Of a stretch of 64,000 bases of DNA, positions 16,941-25,943 are shown piece after piece. The DNA lies in the NCBI GenBank assembly GCA_966211305.1, contig CBIHPC010000009.1, positions 1 to 64,000 of the forward strand. The letters run 5' to 3'. Under the pieces are notes generated by a model. The model saw only the letters and a list, made by a program, of their open reading frames with translations, was not told where the DNA came from and did not search any database. The position numbers and the translations under genes are program-made. This DNA is from Niastella sp966211305 (GTDB taxonomy: Bacteria > Bacteroidota > Bacteroidia > Chitinophagales > Chitinophagaceae). The number at the start of each line of letters is the position of its first letter. Position 1 is the stretch's first letter.

Positions 16941-18536
16941 TTATTCTTTATCGCTACCGCTTTCCACAACGAAGGTGCCGCTGTTGCCGGTGGTTTTAGG
17001 CTCTTCGGTCTTCTTGTTATGCCCCAGGTAAGAGGGGAGGTCCATACCGGCCATATCGAAGATGTCTTTTAACGGTGGTACTGCTTTGTACATTCCTGAA
17101 ATGAAACCGGCGGTAGAGCTTTTGCCGGAATCGTTCTGTCCGTTTTCCCAAACCGTTACCTTGTCGATCTTGATATTCTTGATGGCGTCTGTCTGCATTC
17201 TTACCAGTTCGGGCAGTTTATCGCTTATAAGTAACAGTACGGCGTCTTTCGGGTTGTTGCCGGCCGCTTTCACGATCCTGTCTAAACCTTCGGCCTGTTT
17301 GGTAAGGATCTCATACATACCTCTTGCTTCCGCTTCCAGTTTGGCGAAGATAGCGTCGGCCTCACCTTTTGCTTTTTCGCGGATCTTTTCTGCTTCGGCC
17401 TGCGCTTCGATGATGGCTTTTTGCTTTTGTATTTCTGCCGTTACCACAATGTTGGCATTCTGTGAAGCTCTTTCCCTGTCGGCACGGGCCGCTTCCGCTT
17501 TTTGTTCGGCGAGGTAGGCTTCCTCCAATGCCATGGCGGCCTGAACTTTTTCAGCGGAAGTAGCGCGTTTCAGGGCTTCCGCTTCTTTTTCCCTTCTGGA
17601 AGCTTCCGAATCGGCGATCTGGATCCTGGCAAGGTTTTCCCCCTGCACGGCCACTGAGTTCGCCGCGGCCGATTTGATACGGGTATCCCTGTCGGCTTCC
17701 ACTTTACCGATCTGCTCATCTCTTTTGGCTGCGGCGATCAGGATCTCTTTATCTTTTTCCGCTACGGCGATCATCGAGTCGCGGTCACGTTGTGTTTCGG
17801 CAATCTGTACGTCGCGCTCTTTCTGGGTTTGCTTCATGCTCACGTCGCGTTCTCTTTCGGCGATGGCTTTACCAATTTCACCCATTCTATCCTGCTCGGC
17901 CACGCTTTTCTTTGCTTCGTTGATGGCTTTTGCCGATGCCTCTTTACCCAGCGCTTCAATATAACCGCTTTCATCTTTGATATCGGTTACGTTCACGTTG
18001 ATCATTTTCAAACCGATCTTGTTCAACTCGGCCTCAACGTTAGAAGCGATATTGGCAAGGAATTTATCGCGGTTGCTGTTGATCTCTTCAATGTCCATCA
18101 TGGCAACCACCAGGCGCATTTGGCCCAGGATGATATCTTTTGCCAGATCGTGGATCTGCGCCTGTTGCAAACCGAGCAAACGTTCCGCTGCATTTTGCAT
18201 AACTCCCTGCTCAGTTGAAATACCAACGGTAAAACGCGAAGGCACGTCAACCCGGATGTTTTGTTTGCTCAGCGCATTGGTAAGGTTCACCTCGATGGAA
18301 ATAGGGGTAAGATCGAGGAAGGAGTAGTCCTGGATCACAGGCCAGATGAAGGCGGCGCCCCCATGTATACATTTGGCGCTCAGGTTACCATCTGTGCCAT
18401 CTTTTGAACGGCCTACTTTACCATATACCACCAGTACGCGGTCGCTGGGACACCGCTTGTACCTGCGGAACATGGAGAGAATGAGAATAAAAAAGAACAA
18501 CACGGCCCCGGCGACCACAATCAGGATCATATCCAT
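16941..18536 (-). CDS. Flotillin-family (SPFH) membrane scaffold protein
   Basis: About 531 residues from the ATG coding MDMILIVVAGAVLFFF, chosen because the membrane helix starts there and the upstream extension would overlap the nfeD stop. After the helix comes an SPFH domain (RVLVVYGKVGRSKDGTDG ... IDVPSRFTVGISTEQGV), then a long Glu/Ala/Lys coiled coil (repeats such as AIAERERDVSMKQTQKERD and AEAEKIREKAKGEADAIF) and a C-terminal flotillin part ending with MYKAVPPLKDIFDMAGMDLP. Flotillins organise ordered membrane domains. The NfeD gene directly upstream is the usual partner, as in Bacillus yuaF-yuaG. Confidence 0.93.
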   Translation of the reverse strand: MDMILIVVAGAVLFFFILILSMFRRYKRCPSDRVLVVYGKVGRSKDGTDGNLSAKCIHGGAAFIWPVIQDYSFLDLTPISIEVNLTNALSKQNIRVDVPSRFTVGISTEQGVMQNAAERLLGLQQAQIHDLAKDIILGQMRLVVAMMDIEEINSNRDKFLANIASNVEAELNKIGLKMINVNVTDIKDESGYIEALGKEASAKAINEAKKSVAEQDRMGEIGKAIAERERDVSMKQTQKERDVQIAETQRDRDSMIAVAEKDKEILIAAAKRDEQIGKVEADRDTRIKSAAANSVAVQGENLARIQIADSEASRREKEAEALKRATSAEKVQAAMALEEAYLAEQKAEAARADRERASQNANIVVTAEIQKQKAIIEAQAEAEKIREKAKGEADAIFAKLEAEARGMYEILTKQAEGLDRIVKAAGNNPKDAVLLLISDKLPELVRMQTDAIKNIKIDKVTVWENGQNDSGKSSTAGFISGMYKAVPPLKDIFDMAGMDLPSYLGHNKKTEEPKTTGNSGTFVVESGSDKE

Positions 18537-18570
18537 AGCGTCATTAATTTTAAGGGTTTGAAATTGGAGT

Positions 18571-19179
18571 TTATATTTTGTAAGAAAGATTGTTCTCGGC
18601 AAGCGTTACCAGTAAAATACTGTCGTTGATGATGTTCTTTACCCTGATGAGTTTTCCTGTAGCAATTTCCTCCTCATCATCGGTTATGGCCGGTAATTCG
18701 CGCAGGCTGCCCTGCACTTTTATATGCACTTTACCGGTGCCGCCGCGTTTGGCGGGAATAAAGAGGTAGGTGGTGCCTGTTAAATTGATGGCATTGGTCA
18801 ACTGCATGGTGCCACTGTGCCGCAGGCGGCTCATATAATTCAATACCAGCACCGTCATTACCACAATGGCAGTACCGGCTACAAAGGCCACCACTACAGT
18901 GGCTATATTACCCATTCCGCCATAATGGGCGGCAAGGCCCGCCCAGCCGAACATGGTGAAAAAGGCGATCATGTTCTTGATGGTGAAGAACTGGTAATCC
19001 ATTCCATCGTCATGATCGATAGCGGCATCTGCATCGCCTTCCGCATGGTCAACATCGCCGCCTGAGAGCGATAGCGTGCTTTGGACCAGGTAAATGGTGG
19101 AAAAGATAATTGCAATGCCCCACAGGATCTTTTCAAAGGAAGCGAGATGCTCCCACCAGGTTGAAATGCTTAGTAGCAT
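18571..19179 (-). CDS. NfeD-like membrane protein, partner of flotillin
   Basis: A 202-residue membrane protein with helices near residues 17-38 (ILWGIAIIFSTIYLVQ), 68-85 (MIAFFTMFGWAGLAAHYG) and 90-112 (IATVVVAFVAGTAIVVMTVL), an acidic loop DHAEGDADAAIDHDDG between the first two, and a C-terminal OB-like domain (GTGKVHIKVQGSLRELPAI). This matches YuaF-type NfeD proteins that sit beside flotillin genes. The gap to flotillin is 34 bases on the same strand, so they form an operon. The acidic loop could bind cations; that is speculation. Confidence 0.85.
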   Translation of the reverse strand: MLLSISTWWEHLASFEKILWGIAIIFSTIYLVQSTLSLSGGDVDHAEGDADAAIDHDDGMDYQFFTIKNMIAFFTMFGWAGLAAHYGGMGNIATVVVAFVAGTAIVVMTVLVLNYMSRLRHSGTMQLTNAINLTGTTYLFIPAKRGGTGKVHIKVQGSLRELPAITDDEEEIATGKLIRVKNIINDSILLVTLAENNLSYKI

Positions 19180-19460
19180 AAGGGTTCTTTAGGTTTTGGT
19201 GTAAATTTTTCAGTATGGTGTGATCTTTTTCAATGATATGTAAAAACCAGCATGCCGGTTGTTTTATTGTTTGTGCTGTTATATATAATTGGTAGGGAAG
19301 AGAAAGCAAACATTACATGAGCGGAGCGAAATTTTCATGGAGTTTATCATTATTTAACGCGCCTGGTTCTACACTATGAAAAATCAGTAACTGTAATTTT
19401 TAATGTTCCTGCTGTTTTCTGCTGGTAATTCCTTTTTAAAGATATATTAATTTGGCGCCC

Positions 19461-21302
19461 ATGAAAAGGATATTTATCATTTCAATGTTGCTGCTGGCAA
19501 CGAGCGTGTTACATGCTCAAATTAAGTCTTTTCGGTTTATACATATCAGTGATACGCATATAGGTTCGCCCAACGGTTCGGCCGAGGAAGACCTGCGCCG
19601 TACGGTGCACGATATAAATACGCTGAACGATGTGGCCTTCGTGATCATTACCGGCGATATTACCGAACTGGGCACCGACGCTCAACTGGCAAAGGCCAAA
19701 GAGATCCTCGACAGCCTGAAAGTAAAATACTATATCATTCCCGGTAACCACGATACGGGCTGGAGCGAAAGCGGCGGCGATCATTATACCAGTACATTTG
19801 GTTACGATAAGTTTTCATTTGACTATAATGGCATCCGTTTTATCGGTTGCGCCTCAGGGCCATATGTAAGAATGAGCGATGGCCATATCCCGCGCAGCGC
19901 TATTGTATGGCTCGATAGTTTACTGGCTAAAACGCCGCGCGACCTGCCCGTCATATTTTGTAATCATTATCCCATTGATGATGGAGTCGATAACTGGTAC
20001 GAGATCACCGACCGGTTAGTAAAGTATAATACAAAACTGATCATCTGTGGCCATGGCCATGCCAACAGGGTGCTCAACTTTGAAACTATTCCAGGCATAA
20101 TGGGCCGCTCGAACCTGCGGGCAAAAGCCCCGGCAGGTGGGTATAACCTGGTTGATGTGTTTAACGATTCCATTGTTTATACCGAACGCCGGCCGGGTGG
20201 TGAGCCGCTTCCTTCCTGGGCAAAAATTGATTTGAATAAGCGCGATTTTCCTAAAAAATATAAGCGGCCTTCCTATGCTGTCAATAAACAATACCCGCAG
20301 GTAAAACCGAAATGGATATTTTCCTCCGATGCCAATGTGATCTCAACCCCGGCTGTTGTAAATAACCTCGTGATCTTCGGTAATCAGAATGGCCTGGTTA
20401 CTGCGGTGTCGCAGCCCGATGGAAAAAAGAAATGGACCTATAAAACCAGTGGCGCTATCTTTTCTTCCCCCGCGGTAAAGGCTGGTAAAGTAGTGCTGGG
20501 TTCCGGCGATGGCCATGTGTATTGCCTTAATATATATACCGGAAAACTGGTTTGGAAAACAAAAACCGCTGCATCGGTACTGGGTTCTCCCGCTATTGTG
20601 GGCGATACTGTTTTCATCGGCGGCAGCGATCATAATTTTATGGCATTGAACCTGAAGAACGGGAATGCATACTGGAAGTTTGCCGCTTTGCAGGGGCCCG
20701 TGGTGAGCACCCCGCTGATCTATGGCAATATGGTGATCTTTGGCGCCTGGGATAAACATTTGTATGCGGTTAACAGGAACAACGGGCAACTGGCCTGGCA
20801 ATGGAACCCCGGTTTTTCGGTAATCAACTTCTCGCCCGCTTCCTGTATTCCGGTTGCGCACGACAGCGTGGTGTATGTGGTTTGTCCCAACCGCACCTTG
20901 TACGCCATCGATGCGGTAACCGGTGCTACCTTATGGCAGAACAGTGAAACGCGGGTGCGCGAATCGATTGGTATTTCGGAAGATGGAAAATATGTATATG
21001 GAAAAACAATGCAGGACACCGTTGTGGCGTATGCAACCAGCCGTACGGCCCAGCGCCCGGCCTGGGTAATGCATGCCGGTTTTGGTTATGAGCATGTGCC
21101 TTCCATGCTGATAGAGAAGAGTGGACAGGTATTTTTCGGAACGCGTAATGGCGTGGTGTATGCCATTGATCCGGCTACGCAAAAGATCAACTGGGAATAT
21201 AAGATCGATAACTCCATGGTGAACACTGTTCGGGTGATCGACAAAAAACATGTGGTGGCGTCAACCATGGATGGCAAGGTGGCGTTGCTGGAAGTGAAGT
21301 AA
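19461..21302 (+). CDS. Exported metallophosphoesterase fused to a PQQ-like beta-propeller
   Basis: About 613 residues from the ATG coding MKRIFIISMLLLATSVLHAQ, a Sec signal peptide. Residues ~25-260 are a calcineurin-type phosphoesterase: ISDTHIGS (DxH), ITGDITELG (GDxxD-like), IIPGNHDTGW (GNHD), FCNHYPIDDG and ICGHGHANRV (GHxH) give the two-metal site. From ~280 onward there are propeller blades of the PQQ-like repeat type: KWTYKTSGAIFSSPAVKAG, VYCLNIYTGKLVWKT, FMALNLKNGNAYWKF, LYAVNRNNGQLAWQW, LYAIDAVTGATLWQN and VYAIDPATQKINWEY, six or seven in all. Likely periplasmic; substrate unknown. It is divergent from nfeD across 280 bases with no other feature I can name. Confidence 0.88.
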   Translation: MKRIFIISMLLLATSVLHAQIKSFRFIHISDTHIGSPNGSAEEDLRRTVHDINTLNDVAFVIITGDITELGTDAQLAKAKEILDSLKVKYYIIPGNHDTGWSESGGDHYTSTFGYDKFSFDYNGIRFIGCASGPYVRMSDGHIPRSAIVWLDSLLAKTPRDLPVIFCNHYPIDDGVDNWYEITDRLVKYNTKLIICGHGHANRVLNFETIPGIMGRSNLRAKAPAGGYNLVDVFNDSIVYTERRPGGEPLPSWAKIDLNKRDFPKKYKRPSYAVNKQYPQVKPKWIFSSDANVISTPAVVNNLVIFGNQNGLVTAVSQPDGKKKWTYKTSGAIFSSPAVKAGKVVLGSGDGHVYCLNIYTGKLVWKTKTAASVLGSPAIVGDTVFIGGSDHNFMALNLKNGNAYWKFAALQGPVVSTPLIYGNMVIFGAWDKHLYAVNRNNGQLAWQWNPGFSVINFSPASCIPVAHDSVVYVVCPNRTLYAIDAVTGATLWQNSETRVRESIGISEDGKYVYGKTMQDTVVAYATSRTAQRPAWVMHAGFGYEHVPSMLIEKSGQVFFGTRNGVVYAIDPATQKINWEYKIDNSMVNTVRVIDKKHVVASTMDGKVALLEVK

Positions 21303-21385
21303 TGGTGAATGGTCAAAGCTGAATGGTGAGTTGGAAAAAAGGGAACTGGGTATTAGGGATTGGCTGAAAGAAGTTTCTTACAACG

Positions 21386-21413
21386 AAAAAGGCCTCACTT
21401 CAACAGTGAGGCC
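21386..21413 (-). terminator. Terminator after pyruvate dehydrogenase E2
   Basis: GGCCTCAC and GTGAGGCC form a perfect 8-bp stem with a 7-base loop; on the minus strand it is followed by TTTTT. Confidence 0.88.
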
Positions 21414-21440
21414 CATTTATATGAATTACTTACATTTTAC

Positions 21441-23096
21441 TTACACCAGCATTCTCAGCGGCTCTTCGAGCAGGTTCTGCAGTGTTTGCAGGAACGCAGC
21501 TCCGGTAGCGCCGTCAACCACGCGGTGGTCGCAGGTTAAGGTAACCTTCATAACATTACCTACTACTATCTGGCCATTCTTAACGACAGGAACCTGGTTA
21601 ATAGCCCCTACAGCCAGGATACATGAATCAGGCGGGTTAATGATGGCGGTGAACTCTTCAATGCCAAACATACCCAGGTTGCTGATGGTGAAGGTGCTGC
21701 CTTCCCAGTCGCTTGGCTGCAGTTTTTTATCTTTTGCTTTTTTCGCGAACTCTTTTACTTCAGTACCGATTTGTGATAATGATTTCAGATCGGCAAAACG
21801 CACAACAGGCACCAGCAAACCTTCTTCAACCGCTACAGCCACGCCGATGTTCACATGATGGTTAACGCGGATCTTGTCGCCTAACCAGCTGCTGTTTACT
21901 TTCGGATGCTGTTTCAGGGCAATAGCGCAGGCTTTCAGCACCATATCGTTGAACGAGATCTTAACCGGAGCAACTTCATTGATCCTGGTTCTGCTTTCAA
22001 CTGCTTTATCCATATTGATCTCCATGGTGAGGTAGAACTCCGGAGCAGTGAATTTGCTTTCAGAAAGGCGCTTGGCAATTACCTTACGCATTTGCGATAC
22101 AGGAACCTCGTCAAAGCTTACCTGACCGGCAACGGCTGGCGCTGTTTTACCTGGTTGGGCAGTTGCAGCAGCAGCAGCAGCCTGTTGGCCACCTTCTGCA
22201 GCAGGCGTATAATTGTCGATATCTCTTTTAATGATACGGCCACCGTCGCCGGAACCGGACACTTTGTTGATATCGATACCTTTTTCAGAAGCTAATTTTT
22301 TAGCGAGGGGAGAAGCAACTACACGGCCGTTACCGGTATTGGCAGCGGGTGCGGCTGTTTCAGTTTGCGTGCTTGCCTGCGTGGTTTGGGCAGCAGCTTC
22401 AGGCTGGGCCTTTGCAGGGCCACCGGTGGCAACACCACCTTTGGCGGCAGCAACGATCTTTTCTACATCAACTTTCTTTTCATCGCCAATGATGCACAAC
22501 AGGGCGTTCACCGGAACTTTATCACCTTTTTGCGCGCCTATATATAATAATTTACCTTCTTTATAGCTTTCCAGCTCCATGGTAGCCTTGTCTGTTTCCA
22601 CATCGGCCAGCAGGTCGCCTTTTTTCACGGCATCGCCTACTTTCTTGTGCCATGCGGCAATAACGCCTTCCGTCATGGTATCGCTCAGGCGCGGCATGAG
22701 GATAACTTCCTGCATGTTGGCCAGGTCAAGTGATTCACCGGTGGGTTTTGCTTCGGTTTTGGTTGCTGTTTTGGCTGGTTCGGCAGCTGATTTTTCAGGA
22801 GCGGCGGCAGCAGCGGCTTTTTGTCCACCACCACCAAGCAGTGAACTGATGTCTTCACCAGCGTTACCAATGATAGCCAGCAGATCATTTACCTGTAATT
22901 TTCCCCCTTTTTCAGTACCAATGTGAAGCAGGGTGCCATCTTTATAACTTTCCAGTTCCATGGTAGCCTTGTCGGTCTCTACCTCAGCCAGTAAGTCGCC
23001 TTTCTTTACTTTGTCGCCTACCTTTTTATGCCAGGCCGCTATCACGCCTTCTGTCATGGTATCGCTCAGGCGGGGCATTAAAATCACTTCAGCCAT
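21441..23096 (-). CDS. pdhC: Dihydrolipoyllysine acetyltransferase, E2 of pyruvate dehydrogenase
   Basis: A 551-residue E2 subunit. Two lipoyl domains are nearly identical (residues ~2-76 and ~128-203), each with ETDKATMELES where the lysine (43 in the first) carries lipoate; Ala/Pro/Thr-rich linkers separate them. The E3/E1-binding domain follows (ASPLAKKLASEKGIDINKV, ~262-300), then the catalytic domain with FTISNLGMFGIEEFTAIINP and the active-site motif CDHRVVDGATGAAFL near the end. It transfers acetyl groups to CoA in the cytoplasmic complex. The two lipoyl coding stretches are also close at DNA level, pointing to a duplication kept similar. E1 and E3 genes are not adjacent. Confidence 0.95.
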   Translation of the reverse strand: MAEVILMPRLSDTMTEGVIAAWHKKVGDKVKKGDLLAEVETDKATMELESYKDGTLLHIGTEKGGKLQVNDLLAIIGNAGEDISSLLGGGGQKAAAAAAPEKSAAEPAKTATKTEAKPTGESLDLANMQEVILMPRLSDTMTEGVIAAWHKKVGDAVKKGDLLADVETDKATMELESYKEGKLLYIGAQKGDKVPVNALLCIIGDEKKVDVEKIVAAAKGGVATGGPAKAQPEAAAQTTQASTQTETAAPAANTGNGRVVASPLAKKLASEKGIDINKVSGSGDGGRIIKRDIDNYTPAAEGGQQAAAAAATAQPGKTAPAVAGQVSFDEVPVSQMRKVIAKRLSESKFTAPEFYLTMEINMDKAVESRTRINEVAPVKISFNDMVLKACAIALKQHPKVNSSWLGDKIRVNHHVNIGVAVAVEEGLLVPVVRFADLKSLSQIGTEVKEFAKKAKDKKLQPSDWEGSTFTISNLGMFGIEEFTAIINPPDSCILAVGAINQVPVVKNGQIVVGNVMKVTLTCDHRVVDGATGAAFLQTLQNLLEEPLRMLV

Positions 23097-23495
23097 AAAT
23101 TCTTATTTGATATTCTGATTTTTTCAATTTGAGTGGTCGAAATTACAGCAAAATGAGCAATTGGAAAACTGAAAGGTTGCCAGTTTACCAGTTGCGCCTT
23201 TCCGGTTGGCTGAATTTGTTGCCCCTGTTGAATTTCAGGAATCGGCAGCAGGTTGCAGGCGTCCAGTCAAATTGCCGGAAAAGCCTTTCATTACAGTGAT
23301 TTTCCCGCCAGTCGGAACCCGGAAACCTGAGCCTGCCGATCTCTCATTTATTTCATTTTTGGACATTAAAAGCCTCCGCCATTTTGAATTATTCAAAATA
23401 AACCGCTTTTTTTAACGACCTTATAATGTGGAGCCAACAGGCGGGTTCCTCAAACTTTTGCCCAGATACCAGGGAACCGGCACCGGGCACCCGGT
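23097..23495. other. Gene-free gap between E2 and dnaX
   Basis: No convincing gene. Near the E2 start the minus strand has TAATTTCG, one mismatch from the -7 consensus. The dnaX end carries words GGGAACCGGCACCGGGCACC of the same style as the repeats at 34893-35165, and AAACCGCT/TTTTTT runs with no clear hairpin. Confidence 0.4.
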
Positions 23496-25418
23496 TTAAT
23501 CAAATCCCAGTTTCAGTTTTGCTCTTAATTCATTCACCAGCGGGTATTGCTCTATAATTTTTACATACTGCTCTTTGGTTGAGAGCGGCTTTTCAACCGG
23601 TGTAAAAGCTACCGGGTTATCGGTAACTACAATAGTGAAAAGTATGGTGCGGTTGTTGAATTTCGTTTGAATGTACTCCGACAGTTCGCGTCTTTCTCCC
23701 TCAATGAACTTCTGCTCGAGATTATTATTGGTAATGATCTCGAACGAATTTGCCGAAGTGATGGTCAGCCTTGCCATATCGAACGACTGGGCGGCCGGGT
23801 TCTTGTTATCTTTCAGGAGTTGAGAGAAGTTAGCCCAGTCCTGCTGCAGTTTTTCAAGCGTAAGCGGAATGGCCGGGTTGGTGGCGCCTGCTGTTTTGTT
23901 GGCAAACTTTTGCCTTATAGATTCAAGCGTTCCCAGTTTAGGCCCCGCGCCGGTTTTGTTAGCTCCCTGTTGCGTATTCGCCGGTTGCGTATTTTCGGCC
24001 GGCATGTTATGCATGGAGTTGATGTAATTCAACTCTTCTTCCTCCGGGCTTAAATAACCCATGGCCGGTTCTTCAATGATGAGCCTCGCTTCCGTGTCAG
24101 GCTGGTTATAAACCGGTTTCGGTTGTTGAACCGGTGTTTCGGGCTTGCTGTTTACAGGTTGCTGTTGCCGGGCCACCGCTTCCTGCCGTTGTTGGGGTTG
24201 CGGGGTGCTTTCAGCTTTCTTACCTTTATCTTCAACAAAGGCCAGCTTGCGGAACGCTACCGAAGAAGCTCCTTCAACTAGTTTTTTTTTACCTGCACCG
24301 TCGCCGGATGCTGTTAGTTCAAGCGCCTGTTGCAGATAGGTTAGCTTTATGATGGCCAGTTCGGTATGTAATCTTTTATTGCGTGCACCTTTGAAATTGA
24401 TCTCTGCTTCATTCAGGATATTCAAAGCGCTTATGAGGTAGGCCACCGGCGTATTCTTTCCGGTAGCAATGTATTTGTCTTTAAAGCTTTCAACCACTTC
24501 GAGCAGGCCGGCTACTTTTTCATCTTTACATACCAGCAGGTTGCGAATGAATTCAGCAAAGCCGTTCAATACCAGGTCGCCCTCAAAACCTTTACGGTCT
24601 ATATCGTCATACAGTAACATGGCGCCGGCAAGGTCCTGCTGCTGCATACAGTCGAGCAGTTTGAAATAGTAGTCGGCATCGAGAATGTTCAAATGTTCCA
24701 GCGTGTTCTGGTAAGTAACCGTACCGCTGGTAAAACTTACTATTTTATCGAGGATACTGAGGGCATCGCGCATACAGCCTTCGCTCTTGCGGGCGATTAC
24801 CTGTAAGGCGGCTTTTTCAGCATCTATTTCTTCTTTTTTACAAATGTTCTGCAGGTGGTCTACCGTATCGTTGCCGGTGATGCGTTTGAAATCGAAGATC
24901 TGGCATCGGCTGAGGATGGTAGGCAGGATCTTGTGTTTTTCCGTAGTGGCCAAAATAAAGATGGCATAGGAAGGCGGTTCTTCCAGCGTTTTCAAAAAAG
25001 CGTTGAAAGCCGAGGAACTGAGCATGTGTACCTCGTCAATGATATATACTTTATATTTCCCGGCCTGGGGAGCGAAGCGAACCTGCTCAACCAGGGAACG
25101 GATATCATCTACCGAGTTGTTACTGGCAGCATCGAGCTCATGAATATTCAGCGAAGTGCCTTCATTGAAGGCTACGCAGCTGTTGCACTCATTGCAGGCT
25201 TCGCCTTCTGCCGTAGGTTTTTCGCAATTGATGGTTTTGGCCAGAATACGGGCACAGGTTGTTTTACCAACTCCGCGCGGACCGCAGAACAGGAAGGCAT
25301 GCGCCAGCTGCCGGTTCTTTATGGCATTCTGCAGGGTGGTGGTAATATGAGCTTGTCCAACAACCGTATCAAAGGTTTGCGGACGGTATTTACGGGCTGA
25401 AACAATGAATTTATCCAT
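23496..25418 (-). CDS. dnaX: DNA polymerase III subunit gamma/tau
   Basis: A 640-residue clamp-loader ATPase. Residues 46-53 are the Walker A GPRGVGKT; four zinc cysteines follow (C65, and C75, C78, C81 in CNECNSC); Walker B and the DEAD-like box read YIIDEVHMLS; sensor 1 is ILATTEKHKILPTILSRCQ with the SRC arginine finger. After residue ~370 there is a Gln/Pro-rich linker and a C-terminal domain typical of tau that would contact the polymerase and DnaB. It loads the sliding clamp at the replication fork. I see no slippery frameshift run that would make a separate gamma form. Alone on its strand. Confidence 0.95.
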   Translation of the reverse strand: MDKFIVSARKYRPQTFDTVVGQAHITTTLQNAIKNRQLAHAFLFCGPRGVGKTTCARILAKTINCEKPTAEGEACNECNSCVAFNEGTSLNIHELDAASNNSVDDIRSLVEQVRFAPQAGKYKVYIIDEVHMLSSSAFNAFLKTLEEPPSYAIFILATTEKHKILPTILSRCQIFDFKRITGNDTVDHLQNICKKEEIDAEKAALQVIARKSEGCMRDALSILDKIVSFTSGTVTYQNTLEHLNILDADYYFKLLDCMQQQDLAGAMLLYDDIDRKGFEGDLVLNGFAEFIRNLLVCKDEKVAGLLEVVESFKDKYIATGKNTPVAYLISALNILNEAEINFKGARNKRLHTELAIIKLTYLQQALELTASGDGAGKKKLVEGASSVAFRKLAFVEDKGKKAESTPQPQQRQEAVARQQQPVNSKPETPVQQPKPVYNQPDTEARLIIEEPAMGYLSPEEEELNYINSMHNMPAENTQPANTQQGANKTGAGPKLGTLESIRQKFANKTAGATNPAIPLTLEKLQQDWANFSQLLKDNKNPAAQSFDMARLTITSANSFEIITNNNLEQKFIEGERRELSEYIQTKFNNRTILFTIVVTDNPVAFTPVEKPLSTKEQYVKIIEQYPLVNELRAKLKLGFD

Positions 25419-25687
25419 GATATGAGCAAATGTAAGTCAATGTACTGATTTGCTGATGAGCTAATGTGATAATGATATGTGCATATGTTATTTTGTTGAT
25501 TTTATGATAGTTGCAATGGGGCTCCCTTCCTGAAACAATGGTTTTGCCTCCTGTCAGTTTGCCAGTTTTTACGGGATGCTGCCTTCCGGCCGGCCATCTA
25601 AAACGGTTCACTTCCAACGCCACCCACCGTCATTCGACCTGCCCACACTCAACCCTTTTTAACCCCCGCATCTTACACCTCTTATCA

Positions 25688-25802
25688 ACCTTTCATCCTG
25701 GGGTCATCTTAGGGTCATCCTGGGGTCATCCTGGGGTTTTCTTAGGGTTTAAAACCAAAGATAACCCTGAGACTACCCTAAGAATACCCTAAGATGAAAG
25801 GT
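25688..25802. repeat. Inverted array of 11-bp units
   Basis: Left side has four tandem 11-mers in exact register from 25701: GGGTCATCTTA, GGGTCATCCTG, GGGTCATCCTG, GGGTTTTCTTA. After a palindromic centre GGTTTAAAACC the right side holds three reverse-complement units (GGGTTATCTTT, GGGTAGTCTCA, GGGTATTCTTA). The outer ends ACCTTTCATC and GATGAAAGGT pair exactly. The transcript could form a long imperfect hairpin. It lies between divergent dnaX and tetR in a 525-base gap; the dnaX-proximal part holds TAATGTGATAATG words of the arm-core-arm family. Confidence 0.75.
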
Positions 25803-25894
25803 GGTAAAGGCCTGTAAACGCCCTTATTAATGGTTTCAGGAACCGTTATGAACTAACCCGCTTGAAAAATTCCCACAAAAAAGTCGAAGCTTTG

Positions 25895-25925
25895 TTTGGA
25901 AACTTAACGGTGTTAAGTATATTTG
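25895..25925 (+). promoter_or_regulatory. tetR promoter with palindromic operator in the spacer
   Basis: TTTG (25895-25898), a 19-base spacer, then TATATTTG (25918-25925): a full consensus promoter. The spacer is occupied by ACTTAAC-GGT-GTTAAGT (25902-25918), a perfect 7-3-7 palindrome where a bound regulator would block the polymerase. The same site recurs before tolC. Confidence 0.8.
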
Positions 25926-25943
25926 TGTCGTTAATTAAATAAT

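Noticed and set aside
23206..23415. Small plus-strand frame between E2 and dnaX
   Set aside because: No family, odd composition, and overlaps the likely E2 promoter region.
25421..25434. TACATTTG on the minus strand as the dnaX promoter
   Set aside because: It matches the -7 box but lies about 9 bases before the ATG with no TTTG at the right distance, and sits within repeat words.
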